Shown here piece after piece: positions 1 to 5,773 of a DNA stretch of 6,706 bases. The stretch's first letter is position 1, and every line of letters begins with the position of its first letter. The notes beneath the pieces were generated by a model that did not search any database, had not been told where the DNA came from, and worked only from the letters and a program-made list of their open reading frames with translations. The position numbers and the translations under genes are program-made. Source of the stretch: an uncultured Clostridia bacterium (lineage in GTDB: Bacteria; Bacillota; Clostridia; Christensenellales; UBA1242); the NCBI GenBank assembly GCA_945937975.1, contig CAMEUD010000064.1, positions 1 through 6,706 of the forward strand, given 5' to 3'.

Positions 1-636
1 TTTATATTAACATTCTTTATAAAAAATTATTCATTTTCTAATATTAATGCAGATAAAGTTTTTTCACAAATTCAATATTCACTATATATACTAAATAATG
101 ATGAATTTGAAGTCGAGTTGTCATTTGGTGAAAGGGAAGAACCTTTTTATGATAATGGTAAACCTTCCAAAAATGTAAAATATTCTTTACTTGAAATTCA
201 ATTTAAAAATCGAGATATTAATTCAAATTATATTTTTATTAATTTAAAGATTAATAATAATATTTCACAATATAAATTAATTAAAAATCCATTTAAAAAT
301 AGTTTTATTGAAGATATAAAATTAAATGAAATATACGATGATAATTTATATATAAATATAGAAAATATTAATGATAATTATTATAATTTACAATGCGTGT
401 CAAAATTATTTAATTTTTCATATAATGACGCAAAAGAAAAATGTGTTAATGAATATAAAACTTATCTACTAGATAAATTAAATGAACACAAAAATTTTGA
501 ATGTTATTTAACTATTGCAAAAGGCTATAATACAAAAACAGTCTACTATTGGAAATTAAAAATATTAACTACAGACTTTGAAACAAAATATGCGTTATTT
601 GATGTTGATACTTTGGAATTGATATTAAAAACATAA
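1..636 (+). CDS. Unrecognised protein, 3' part (211 codons; N-terminus outside window)
   Basis: The frame is open from base 1 to the TAA at 634-636, so this is the C-terminal part of a longer protein. An internal TTG at 118 could be read as a start, but the open frame before it makes that unlikely. The first residues (FILTFFI) are hydrophobic and could be the end of a signal peptide or membrane segment; the rest is hydrophilic. Composition is extreme: about 24 Asn in the last 172 residues, plus many Ile, Lys and Tyr. The last 30 or so residues (YYWKLKI, then ALFDVDTLELIL) resemble the closing strands of PepSY-type domains, where a W-K-V strand is followed by a D-x-x-T-x-E-[IL] strand. This is a weak resemblance judged by eye. 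The protein may be exported or membrane-anchored. The function is unknown. The gene is visibly more AT-rich than the neighbouring hflX. Confidence 0.75.
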   Translation, partial: FILTFFIKNYSFSNINADKVFSQIQYSLYILNNDEFEVELSFGEREEPFYDNGKPSKNVKYSLLEIQFKNRDINSNYIFINLKINNNISQYKLIKNPFKNSFIEDIKLNEIYDDNLYINIENINDNYYNLQCVSKLFNFSYNDAKEKCVNEYKTYLLDKLNEHKNFECYLTIAKGYNTKTVYYWKLKILTTDFETKYALFDVDTLELILKT

Positions 637-641
637 AATAA

Positions 642-670
642 TTGAAACTACTAGTTTTATGTGGTATAAT
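642..670 (+). promoter_or_regulatory. Sigma-A-type promoter of hflX
   Basis: A -35 box TTGAAA (642-647) is separated by exactly 17 bp from a perfect -10 box TATAAT (665-670), which is preceded by an extended TG motif (662-663). The predicted transcript would start near 676-678, giving a leader of only about 15 nt that is almost entirely ribosome binding site. The -35 box starts just six bases after the stop codon of the upstream gene, so hflX has its own promoter. The spacer contains a 13-nt dyad, AAACTACTAGTTT (645-657). Confidence 0.8.
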
Positions 671-676
671 ACACGC

Positions 677-686
677 AAAGGTGGTG
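677..686 (+). promoter_or_regulatory. Ribosome binding site that decides the hflX start
   Basis: AAAGGTGGTG lies 5 nt upstream of the ATG at 692 and complements the anti-Shine-Dalgarno sequence of 16S rRNA. The alternative ATG at 659 has no such site, and it lies upstream of the predicted transcription start, so it could not be in the message made from this promoter. Confidence 0.8.
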
Positions 687-691
687 ATATT

Positions 692-1765
692 ATGTTCACA
701 GAAACAAAAAAAGTAATTGAAAACGCATATTTGGTTGGAGTAACTTTTTCTAATAAAGAAAATGTTGACCTTTCTTTAAAAGAATTAAAAAGTTTGTGTG
801 AAACTGCTGGGCTTAATGTTGTTGGTCAAGATTTTCAAATGGTAAGAAAGGTAACTCCAGCAACGCTTATTGGTAGTGGGAAAATAGATGAGATTAAAGA
901 TGAACTTGAAAAAAACAATGTTAATGTTGTTGTTTTTGATTATGAACTTTCTGGTTCTCAGGTAAGAAATTTATCTGATATTTGGGGAGTAAAAGTTATT
1001 GACAGAATAACACTTATTCTTGATATTTTTGCACAACGAGCACAAAGCAGAGAAGGTAAATTACAAGTTGAACTTGCACAATTAAAATATAACTTACCAA
1101 GACTTTCTGGTATTTCTGGAACAAGTGGAAGATTTGGTGGCAGTGGTGTTGGTATGCGTGGACCTGGTGAAACCAAACTTGAACTAGATAAAAGAATTGC
1201 TCAAAATAATATTTTAAGATTAGAAAAAGAAATTGAAAGAGTAAAGCAAAACAGACAAGTGCAAAGAAAGGCAAGACAACAAAACCCTATTTTTAAAGTC
1301 GCAATAGTAGGTTATACAAATGCTGGGAAAAGCACTCTTTTAAATTTGATAACAAAATCATCAATTTATGCTGATGATAAACTTTTTGCAACTCTGGATA
1401 CAACAAGCAGAACTGTTTGGCTTAATGAAGGAAATAAGTTCATCTTAACAGACACTGTTGGATTTATCTCAAAATTACCACACAATTTGGTAGATGCTTT
1501 TTCTGCAACTTTGGAAGAAGCAAAAGATGCTGATTTAATTTTGCATGTAATAGATGCAAGTAATTCGTATTACAAAGAACAAATAGATGTTGTTGATAAA
1601 GTTTTAGATGATTTAAAAATAACCAGCCCAATAATAAAAGTTTATAATAAATGTGATAAGCTTGAAAGTAAAGAACAAACAGATGGTATATATATTTCAG
1701 CAAAAAACAATATTGGTATTGATGACTTAAAAAATGCTATATTAGAAAAAATGAGTACAATGTAA
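692..1765 (+). CDS. hflX: Ribosome-associated GTPase HflX
   Basis: This cytoplasmic GTPase of the OBG-HflX group binds the 50S subunit. In studied species it splits stalled or hibernating 70S ribosomes, often under heat or antibiotic stress. The 357-residue protein begins at ATG 692. An upstream in-frame ATG at 659 is rejected because the promoter -10 box overlaps it. The N-terminal HflX domain covers about residues 10-200 and contains the family signature around 100-140 (DIFAQRAQSREGKLQVE, LAQLKYNLPRL). A glycine-rich linker follows (GRFGGSGVGMRGPGETK, 146-162), then a charged helix at about 165-198. The G domain shows G1 GYTNAGKST (207-215), G2-region ATLDTT (233-238), G3 DTVG (254-257), G4 NKCD (319-322) and G5 SAK (336-338). 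All motifs look intact, so it should be active. It is shorter than E. coli HflX (426 residues) because it lacks the C-terminal extension. The downstream gene may be reached by readthrough. Confidence 0.97.
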   Translation: MFTETKKVIENAYLVGVTFSNKENVDLSLKELKSLCETAGLNVVGQDFQMVRKVTPATLIGSGKIDEIKDELEKNNVNVVVFDYELSGSQVRNLSDIWGVKVIDRITLILDIFAQRAQSREGKLQVELAQLKYNLPRLSGISGTSGRFGGSGVGMRGPGETKLELDKRIAQNNILRLEKEIERVKQNRQVQRKARQQNPIFKVAIVGYTNAGKSTLLNLITKSSIYADDKLFATLDTTSRTVWLNEGNKFILTDTVGFISKLPHNLVDAFSATLEEAKDADLILHVIDASNSYYKEQIDVVDKVLDDLKITSPIIKVYNKCDKLESKEQTDGIYISAKNNIGIDDLKNAILEKMSTM

Positions 1766-1770
1766 CAAAT

Positions 1771-1798
1771 TTGAATAATGTTCATATTATGATATGAC
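1771..1798 (+). promoter_or_regulatory. Possible weak promoter upstream of the Cys-rich miniprotein
   Basis: TTGAAT (1771-1776), a 16-bp spacer and TATGAC (1793-1798), preceded by TG (1790-1791), form a degenerate extended -10 promoter candidate. It would give a leader of about 68 nt. A second -10-like sequence, TATAAG (1841-1846), lies closer to the gene but has no convincing -35 box. Neither is strong, so transcription from the hflX promoter or by an alternative sigma factor is equally possible. Confidence 0.3.
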
Positions 1799-1859
1799 AA
1801 AAGAAAAAACCAAAGAGTACAAAAGATAAAATAATTTACATATAAGATAAAATTCTTTT

Positions 1860-1865
1860 GGAGGG
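1860..1865 (+). promoter_or_regulatory. Strong ribosome binding site of the Cys-rich miniprotein
   Basis: GGAGGG lies 7 nt before the ATG at 1873. This is a near-ideal Shine-Dalgarno sequence and is the best evidence that this short reading frame is a real gene. Confidence 0.85.
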
Positions 1866-1872
1866 TACATAG

Positions 1873-2073
1873 ATGAACATTTTTGGTGGACTTGGCAATA
1901 TGACACATGGTGGCAATAACTGCATTTGTAATTTAGTATGGCTTATGTTCTTACTTTCAATTTGTGGTTGCGACAACACAACTTTGTTCGGTGGTGATTG
2001 TATGAATATTATATTCTTACTCTTATTACTTTCTTGCTGTGGTTGTTCGAATAACACACCTTGTGGAAACTAA
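1873..2073 (+). CDS. Cysteine/glycine-rich hydrophobic miniprotein with internal duplication
   Basis: The product has 66 residues, nine of them Cys (17, 19, 31, 33, 43, 55, 56, 58, 64). After a Gly/Asn-rich start (FGGLGN, HGGNN) there are two related units. Each has a short hydrophobic run of about 9 residues (NLVWLMFLLS at 20-29; NIIFLLLLLS at 45-54) followed by a Cys-Gly-Cys cluster and Asn/Thr residues (CGCDNTT 31-37; CGCSNNT 56-62). The pattern recalls small Clostridia proteins annotated as chorion-class high-cysteine proteins; this is recognition by eye, and their function is not established to my knowledge. The hydrophobic runs are short for membrane spans. Cross-linked packing in a spore or cell-surface layer, or metal binding by the CGC motifs, are both guesses. 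A strong ribosome binding site and a strong terminator directly after the stop support expression. It starts 107 nt after hflX with no terminator between. Confidence 0.85.
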   Translation: MNIFGGLGNMTHGGNNCICNLVWLMFLLSICGCDNTTLFGGDCMNIIFLLLLLSCCGCSNNTPCGN

Positions 2074-2083
2074 AGAAAAATTT

Positions 2084-2119
2084 AGAAAAGGCTCAAATAT
2101 TTGAGCCTTTTCTTTTTTT
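2084..2119 (+). terminator. Strong intrinsic terminator after the Cys-rich miniprotein
   Basis: A perfect 30-nt inverted repeat (2084-2113, arms of 15 nt) with core GGCTCAAAT/ATTTGAGCC is followed by a run of T (2113-2119). In RNA the stem would be about 13 bp with a 4-nt loop. It begins 10 nt after the stop codon. It ends the hflX-side transcript and isolates the surface-protein gene. A T-rich stretch on the other strand could allow weak termination in reverse, but no minus-strand gene needs it. Confidence 0.93.
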
Positions 2120-2279
2120 GTTATACCAAAATGCTTTTATTACAAACAATAACCTTTTTTGACAAAAATAGACACAATAACTTTTTGTATTTTCCAAAAA
2201 ATAATACTGACAAATGGAATATGTGATATAGTTTTTGAAGGCAAAATGTGAAAGTTAAGCAATTTTTTTTGTTAATTCG
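2120..2279 (+). other. Non-coding upstream region of the surface-protein gene
   Basis: No plausible gene lies here. It contains a spaced direct repeat, ACAATAACCTTTTTTG (2146-2161) and ACAATAACTTTTTG (2174-2187), offset by 28 nt. It also holds a TTGACA (2159-2164) without a matching -10 box, and an extended -10-like TGATATAGT (2224-2232) without a good -35 box. These may be extra regulatory elements or AT-rich chance matches. Confidence 0.4.
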
Positions 2280-2308
2280 TTGACAAAAAATTTGTTATAG
2301 TATACACT
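2280..2308 (+). promoter_or_regulatory. Sigma-A-type promoter of the Ig-array surface protein
   Basis: A perfect -35 box TTGACA (2280-2285) stands 17 bp upstream of TACACT (2303-2308); the -10 region reads TATACACT (2301-2308), so the exact hexamer is ambiguous. The predicted start near 2315 gives a leader of about 25 nt. The -35 box forms the right arm of a dyad (2265-2290) that could be an operator. Confidence 0.7.
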
Positions 2309-2328
2309 CTATTTGTTAATATTAGAAT

Positions 2329-2333
2329 AGGAG
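2329..2333 (+). promoter_or_regulatory. Ribosome binding site of the surface protein
   Basis: AGGAG lies 7 nt before the ATG at 2341. It fixes the start at the Met that begins a typical positively charged signal-sequence N-terminus. Confidence 0.85.
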
Positions 2334-2340
2334 CATAATA

Positions 2341-5300
2341 ATGAGAAAGTCAATCAAGAAAGCATGTGCATTAGCATTACTTGCAACATCTACAGCATCA
2401 GTAGTTGGTACAGGAGTAGTAGCTTTAGTTGATAATAAAAACACAAATAATAACGGCACATTTATTTTTGCAGAAGAACTTCAAACTGCAGATTATAGAG
2501 TGCTAAAAGTTGATGGTTCAAAAACAACAGCATTAATTGGTTCAACATTTACAATTCCAACAGCAAAATTTGTATTAGGTTCAACAGAAACAACACTAAC
2601 AGGTTCAAACATCAAAGTAACAAGCCCAATTGGTGAAGAAGTTGAAATAGACAATGGTAAATTCACAGTTGAAAGAATTGGTAAATATTCAATCACATAC
2701 ACATATACAGAAGGTTTAGGTGAAGATGCGAAAACATATTCAGCTGTATACACTGTTGAAGGTCAAGTTAGTGAAAATGAAATTGTTTTAAAAGACAACA
2801 CACAAAGAATTTTGCCAAAGTATGTATATCAATCATACACAGGAAACATATATATTCCAACAGCAGAAGTTAAATTTGCAGAAGGTGTTAGCGAAGTTGA
2901 AAACAATATAACAATAAAGGTGTCATCACCATCACATCAAAGCATAACAGTTGATGAAGCAACAGGAAAACTTAACATAACATCATTGGAATTAGGTAAG
3001 TACACTGTTCAATACACAGCAAGAACAACAAATGGAGAATTTTTAAACACTGTAACAAAAGAATTTGAAGTATTAAGTGATACAGTATTTGAAAAGGAAT
3101 ATAAGAAAGATTATAAACTTACTTTGTCATATTCAACAACAACTCCAACAAGTGCAGATATTGGAACAGAATTAACACTTCCAACAATCATTGGGAAAAT
3201 GGGAAGTGAAGAAACACCAGTATACTATACAATCACAGCACAACTTTTAACAAAAGATGGCTTAAAAGATGTAACAAGTGAAACAATCAGTGATGGTAAG
3301 TTTACAGCAAAGAAAGCATACACAATCAATGGAACAGAATATGATGCAAAAAATGCTACTTATGAATTTAAGTATGTTGTAAAAGATGCTCTTGGAAAAG
3401 AATCTTCAGCATCATTCAGTATAACAGGCGTAAAAGATACAAAAGCTCCAGAAATTGTTGTTGCAGATGCATATAACAAAGAAAACACAGCAGACATTAA
3501 AGATGTATCATACAAGATTCAACAAAATTACCAAAATGGTAAAAATGTTATCTTAAAAGCTATATATGCAGAAGATAAAGGTGATACAAAATTAAGCGAC
3601 CTTACACTTACAAGATATATTAGAAAAGATAACTCATCATCATCAGAAAAAGATATATACACAGATGCAAATAGTGAAGATAAAGATATCTTTACAAAAG
3701 AAGTTGTATTTAATAGAACAGGAGAACTTGGAGAAAATCAAGTTGATGGTGGAGACCTTGAAGATGGCAACTATGTAATGTATTACAAAGCAGTTGATAG
3801 TCAAGGAAATGAAACAATAACAAGATTTTCATTTAAAGTTGATTCATCATTTATATTCTCAGCAGAAGACAAACCAACAATCGAATTTAAAACAAACTTC
3901 AGCCGTTCAATGTCAAGTGATAGCACAGTAACATTCACAAAACCAGAATCAAGTGCCACACATGATGATAGCTTGAATAGTTATGTAATGTACAAGTTCA
4001 ATAATGAAACAGAATGGACAGTTCTTGAAGCAGATGATGATGGAAAGTATAAACTTCCATTAAACAAAGTAGAAGGTGCAAGCAGTTTAAGACTTAGAGC
4101 TGTTGCAGAAAACGATGCTCCAATGACAAGTTCAGAAAATAACGGAGAAATTGTTAAAGCAGATAGCATTGACTCATACGATGGCTTTAAATATGGTTTT
4201 GATGAAGTTGAAATCTTAATCAGAGATAACAAAGATACACAAGCTCCAGATATCGCAAGTATAGATAAATTGGAAGCAACATACACACAAAACACAGAAA
4301 TCACATTACCAACATTAGTTGTAAATGATGATTTGGTTGATTATGTAAATGTAGATATCTTTGCAAAAGAACTTACAAGTGGTCAAGAATTAGATGTAAT
4401 TGATGCAGTAGTTCTTCGTTCAGGAAACACATATACAATTGGACAAGCAAAATTGAATGCAATTCTTGCAGGAAATTATGAGATTATTTATCAAATAACA
4501 GATGCAGGAAATAATATTATAAATATTTACCAATATACAACAGTAACAGAAAGTTCAGTTGTAACAGAACCAAAGTTTAGCAAACTTCCAGATGCTATCA
4601 ACGATGGAAAACTTGAACTTGGTGAAAGTGTTGAACTTCCAATCCCAACACTTCCAAGTGATGAATATGAATATCATATCAATGTAAAGGGTGGACTTGC
4701 ATTTGCGAATAAAGAAAGATTTACACCAAAGAAAGCAGGAACATACACAATTGAATATACAATGAACAAAGTTGGAGAAACAGCAGTGCTTGATACAAAA
4801 CAATTTGTAATCAAAGTAGAAGACGCAACAAAACCAGAAATCTTTGTTGATTGGAACTTAAATGCATCATATGACAAAGATTCAAAAGTATTAATTCCAG
4901 TATTCAGTGCAAACGATGTATCTGGAATAGATATGGAAGAATCAAAGATAGTAATATCTTCAAAATCATATTCAAGAACAATCAAAGCAAGTGAAATGGC
5001 AAATGAACTTAAAAAGTACAATGAACATCTTGAAGATAATTCAAAAGATGCTGGAAATCTTTATGTAACATTAAGATACAATGAAGAATACACAGTAACA
5101 TACACAGCTTATGACAAATCATCAAACAAGAATGTAACAACAGTAAGTTACTCAATCAAAGTTGGTGATATGGTTGCTCCAACAATCGACCTTGATGACA
5201 ACATCATTCCATCAAAAGTAAAACTTGATGATAAATTAACAATAGATGTATCAAAGATAACAATAACAGATTCAAAGGGAGAAGTAATTCCAACAAGTGA

Positions 5301-5604
5301 ATTAAAGGTTGTAGTAAAGAACACAACAACAGGAACAACAATAAAAAACAACTATGAAGATGAAGAAGGAAAGTTTGAATATACAATCACATCAGCAGGA
5401 GAATATACAGTAACATTCTCAGCAGAAAAGAATGGTAACAAGAGAGAAGTTGTTAGAACATTCACAGTAAATGAACAAGAAAACAATGGACTTGAAACAA
5501 GCGAAATTATAGCAATAGTTGCATGTTGCGTAGCAGTTCTTATCTTGGCTGGTGCAGTAGTTTATATGATTTTAACAAAGAAAAAAATTAAATCTTATAA
5601 ATAA
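2341..5604 (+). CDS. Large membrane-anchored surface protein with about nine Ig-like modules
   Basis: The 1087-residue protein starts with a Sec-type signal sequence: basic MRKSIKK, then a hydrophobic stretch at about 8-30; the cleavage site is unclear, perhaps as late as A44 (FIFA/EE). Residues about 50-1045 form a chain of roughly nine beta-sandwich-like modules of bacterial Ig type. Several open with D-x-x-x-P-x-I (DTKAPEI 366, DTQAPDI 632, DATKPEI 828, DMVAPTI 943). Most close with a G-x-Y-x-[IV]-x-Y strand, as in GKYSITY 114, GKYTVQY 219, GNYEIIY 711, GTYTIEY 800 and GEYTVTF 1020. The outer part has no Cys, is rich in Thr, Asp, Glu and Lys, and has no enzymatic motif I recognise. A hydrophobic helix (about 1055-1078) and a basic tail (KKKIKSYK) anchor it in the membrane. 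There is no LPXTG sortase signal. A role as stalk, adhesin or cell-envelope structural protein is inferred. It stands alone between its own promoter and terminator. Confidence 0.93.
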   Translation: MRKSIKKACALALLATSTASVVGTGVVALVDNKNTNNNGTFIFAEELQTADYRVLKVDGSKTTALIGSTFTIPTAKFVLGSTETTLTGSNIKVTSPIGEEVEIDNGKFTVERIGKYSITYTYTEGLGEDAKTYSAVYTVEGQVSENEIVLKDNTQRILPKYVYQSYTGNIYIPTAEVKFAEGVSEVENNITIKVSSPSHQSITVDEATGKLNITSLELGKYTVQYTARTTNGEFLNTVTKEFEVLSDTVFEKEYKKDYKLTLSYSTTTPTSADIGTELTLPTIIGKMGSEETPVYYTITAQLLTKDGLKDVTSETISDGKFTAKKAYTINGTEYDAKNATYEFKYVVKDALGKESSASFSITGVKDTKAPEIVVADAYNKENTADIKDVSYKIQQNYQNGKNVILKAIYAEDKGDTKLSDLTLTRYIRKDNSSSSEKDIYTDANSEDKDIFTKEVVFNRTGELGENQVDGGDLEDGNYVMYYKAVDSQGNETITRFSFKVDSSFIFSAEDKPTIEFKTNFSRSMSSDSTVTFTKPESSATHDDSLNSYVMYKFNNETEWTVLEADDDGKYKLPLNKVEGASSLRLRAVAENDAPMTSSENNGEIVKADSIDSYDGFKYGFDEVEILIRDNKDTQAPDIASIDKLEATYTQNTEITLPTLVVNDDLVDYVNVDIFAKELTSGQELDVIDAVVLRSGNTYTIGQAKLNAILAGNYEIIYQITDAGNNIINIYQYTTVTESSVVTEPKFSKLPDAINDGKLELGESVELPIPTLPSDEYEYHINVKGGLAFANKERFTPKKAGTYTIEYTMNKVGETAVLDTKQFVIKVEDATKPEIFVDWNLNASYDKDSKVLIPVFSANDVSGIDMEESKIVISSKSYSRTIKASEMANELKKYNEHLEDNSKDAGNLYVTLRYNEEYTVTYTAYDKSSNKNVTTVSYSIKVGDMVAPTIDLDDNIIPSKVKLDDKLTIDVSKITITDSKGEVIPTSELKVVVKNTTTGTTIKNNYEDEEGKFEYTITSAGEYTVTFSAEKNGNKREVVRTFTVNEQENNGLETSEIIAIVACCVAVLILAGAVVYMILTKKKIKSYK
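2476..5475 (+). repeat. Array of about nine divergent Ig-like modules (coding repeat)
   Basis: Approximate module starts, by residue, are 54, 156, 265, 369, 511, 635, 744, 831 and 947, judged from recurring junction and closing-strand motifs. Module length varies from about 85 to 140 residues. The modules are strongly diverged in protein sequence, so this is an old array rather than a recent tandem expansion. Short DNA similarity persists at junctions: the 21 bases from 3436 and from 4234 differ at only about four positions. Exact boundaries need structure prediction. Confidence 0.65.
5503..5604 (+). other. C-terminal transmembrane anchor and basic tail of the surface protein
   Basis: About 24 hydrophobic residues (1055-1078, including IIAIVACCVAVLILAGAVV) are followed by TKKKIKSYK. 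The basic tail marks the cytoplasmic side and predicts an outside-facing N-terminal array. Two adjacent Cys (1062, 1063) lie within the membrane segment and could be acylated; that is speculation. Confidence 0.85.
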
Positions 5605-5618
5605 GCCGAATATAAAAT

Positions 5619-5653
5619 AAAAATCTATTAGTAAAAACTAATAGATTTTTTTT
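5619..5653 (+). terminator. Intrinsic terminator after the surface-protein gene
   Basis: The stem AAATCTATTAG (5621-5631) pairs with CTAATAGATTT (5638-5648) around the loop TAAAAA. It extends by A-T pairs to 13 bp and runs into eight T (5646-5653). It begins 14 nt after the stop codon. Confidence 0.9.
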
Positions 5654-5728
5654 AGTTTTAATCACTGTAAGGTTATTGTATTATACACAATTATGATAAT
5701 AATGAACAAATCATAGTTAATTTTGTTA

Positions 5729-5745
5729 GTTGTAAATTTTACAAC
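5729..5745. promoter_or_regulatory. 17-nt perfect dyad upstream of the TPR gene, candidate operator
   Basis: GTTGTAAATTTTACAAC has 8-nt arms around a single central base and ends 28 nt before the ATG at 5774. It is too short and its loop too tight for an RNA terminator, but its shape suits a dimeric repressor. The TTGTAA within it could also be a poor -35 box for a TAAATA (5752-5757). I cannot assign a regulator. Confidence 0.45.
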
Positions 5746-5773
5746 AATGAATAAATATGTTAATATATAAAGT

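Noticed and set aside
118..120. TTG as the start of the first gene.
   Set aside because: The same frame is open back to base 1 and no ribosome binding site precedes the TTG; the gene more likely begins outside the window.
659..691. Upstream ATG extending HflX by 11 residues (MWYNTRKGGDI).
   Set aside because: The promoter -10 box TATAAT is at 665-670 and the ribosome binding site is at 677-686, so these codons lie upstream of or within the start signals of the ATG at 692.
1873..2073. Bacteriocin or leader-peptide interpretation of the Cys-rich miniprotein.
   Set aside because: There is a GG near the N-terminus, but no modification, transport or immunity gene is nearby, and the hydrophobic-CGC duplication does not match a bacteriocin class I know.
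2159..2190. TTGACA at 2159-2164 as a second surface-protein promoter.
   Set aside because: No acceptable -10 box lies 16-18 bp downstream; the closest candidate (TTGTAT at 2185) is 20 bp away and weak.
2365..2367. Cys9 of the surface protein as a lipoprotein site.
   Set aside because: The Cys is at the beginning of the hydrophobic stretch, not after it, and no lipobox precedes it; a C-terminal membrane helix already provides an anchor.
3981..5386. Several minus-strand open frames of 60-115 codons opposite the surface-protein gene.
   Set aside because: They are mirror images of a low-complexity, Thr-codon-ACA-rich gene, lack ribosome binding sites, and their products are Ser/Val/Phe-rich without domains.
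5694..5708. Fur-box-like TGATAATAATGAACA upstream of the TPR gene.
   Set aside because: It fits the 7-1-7 Fur pattern at about 12 of 14 positions, but such matches are common in DNA this AT-rich, the palindrome is imperfect, and no iron gene is nearby.
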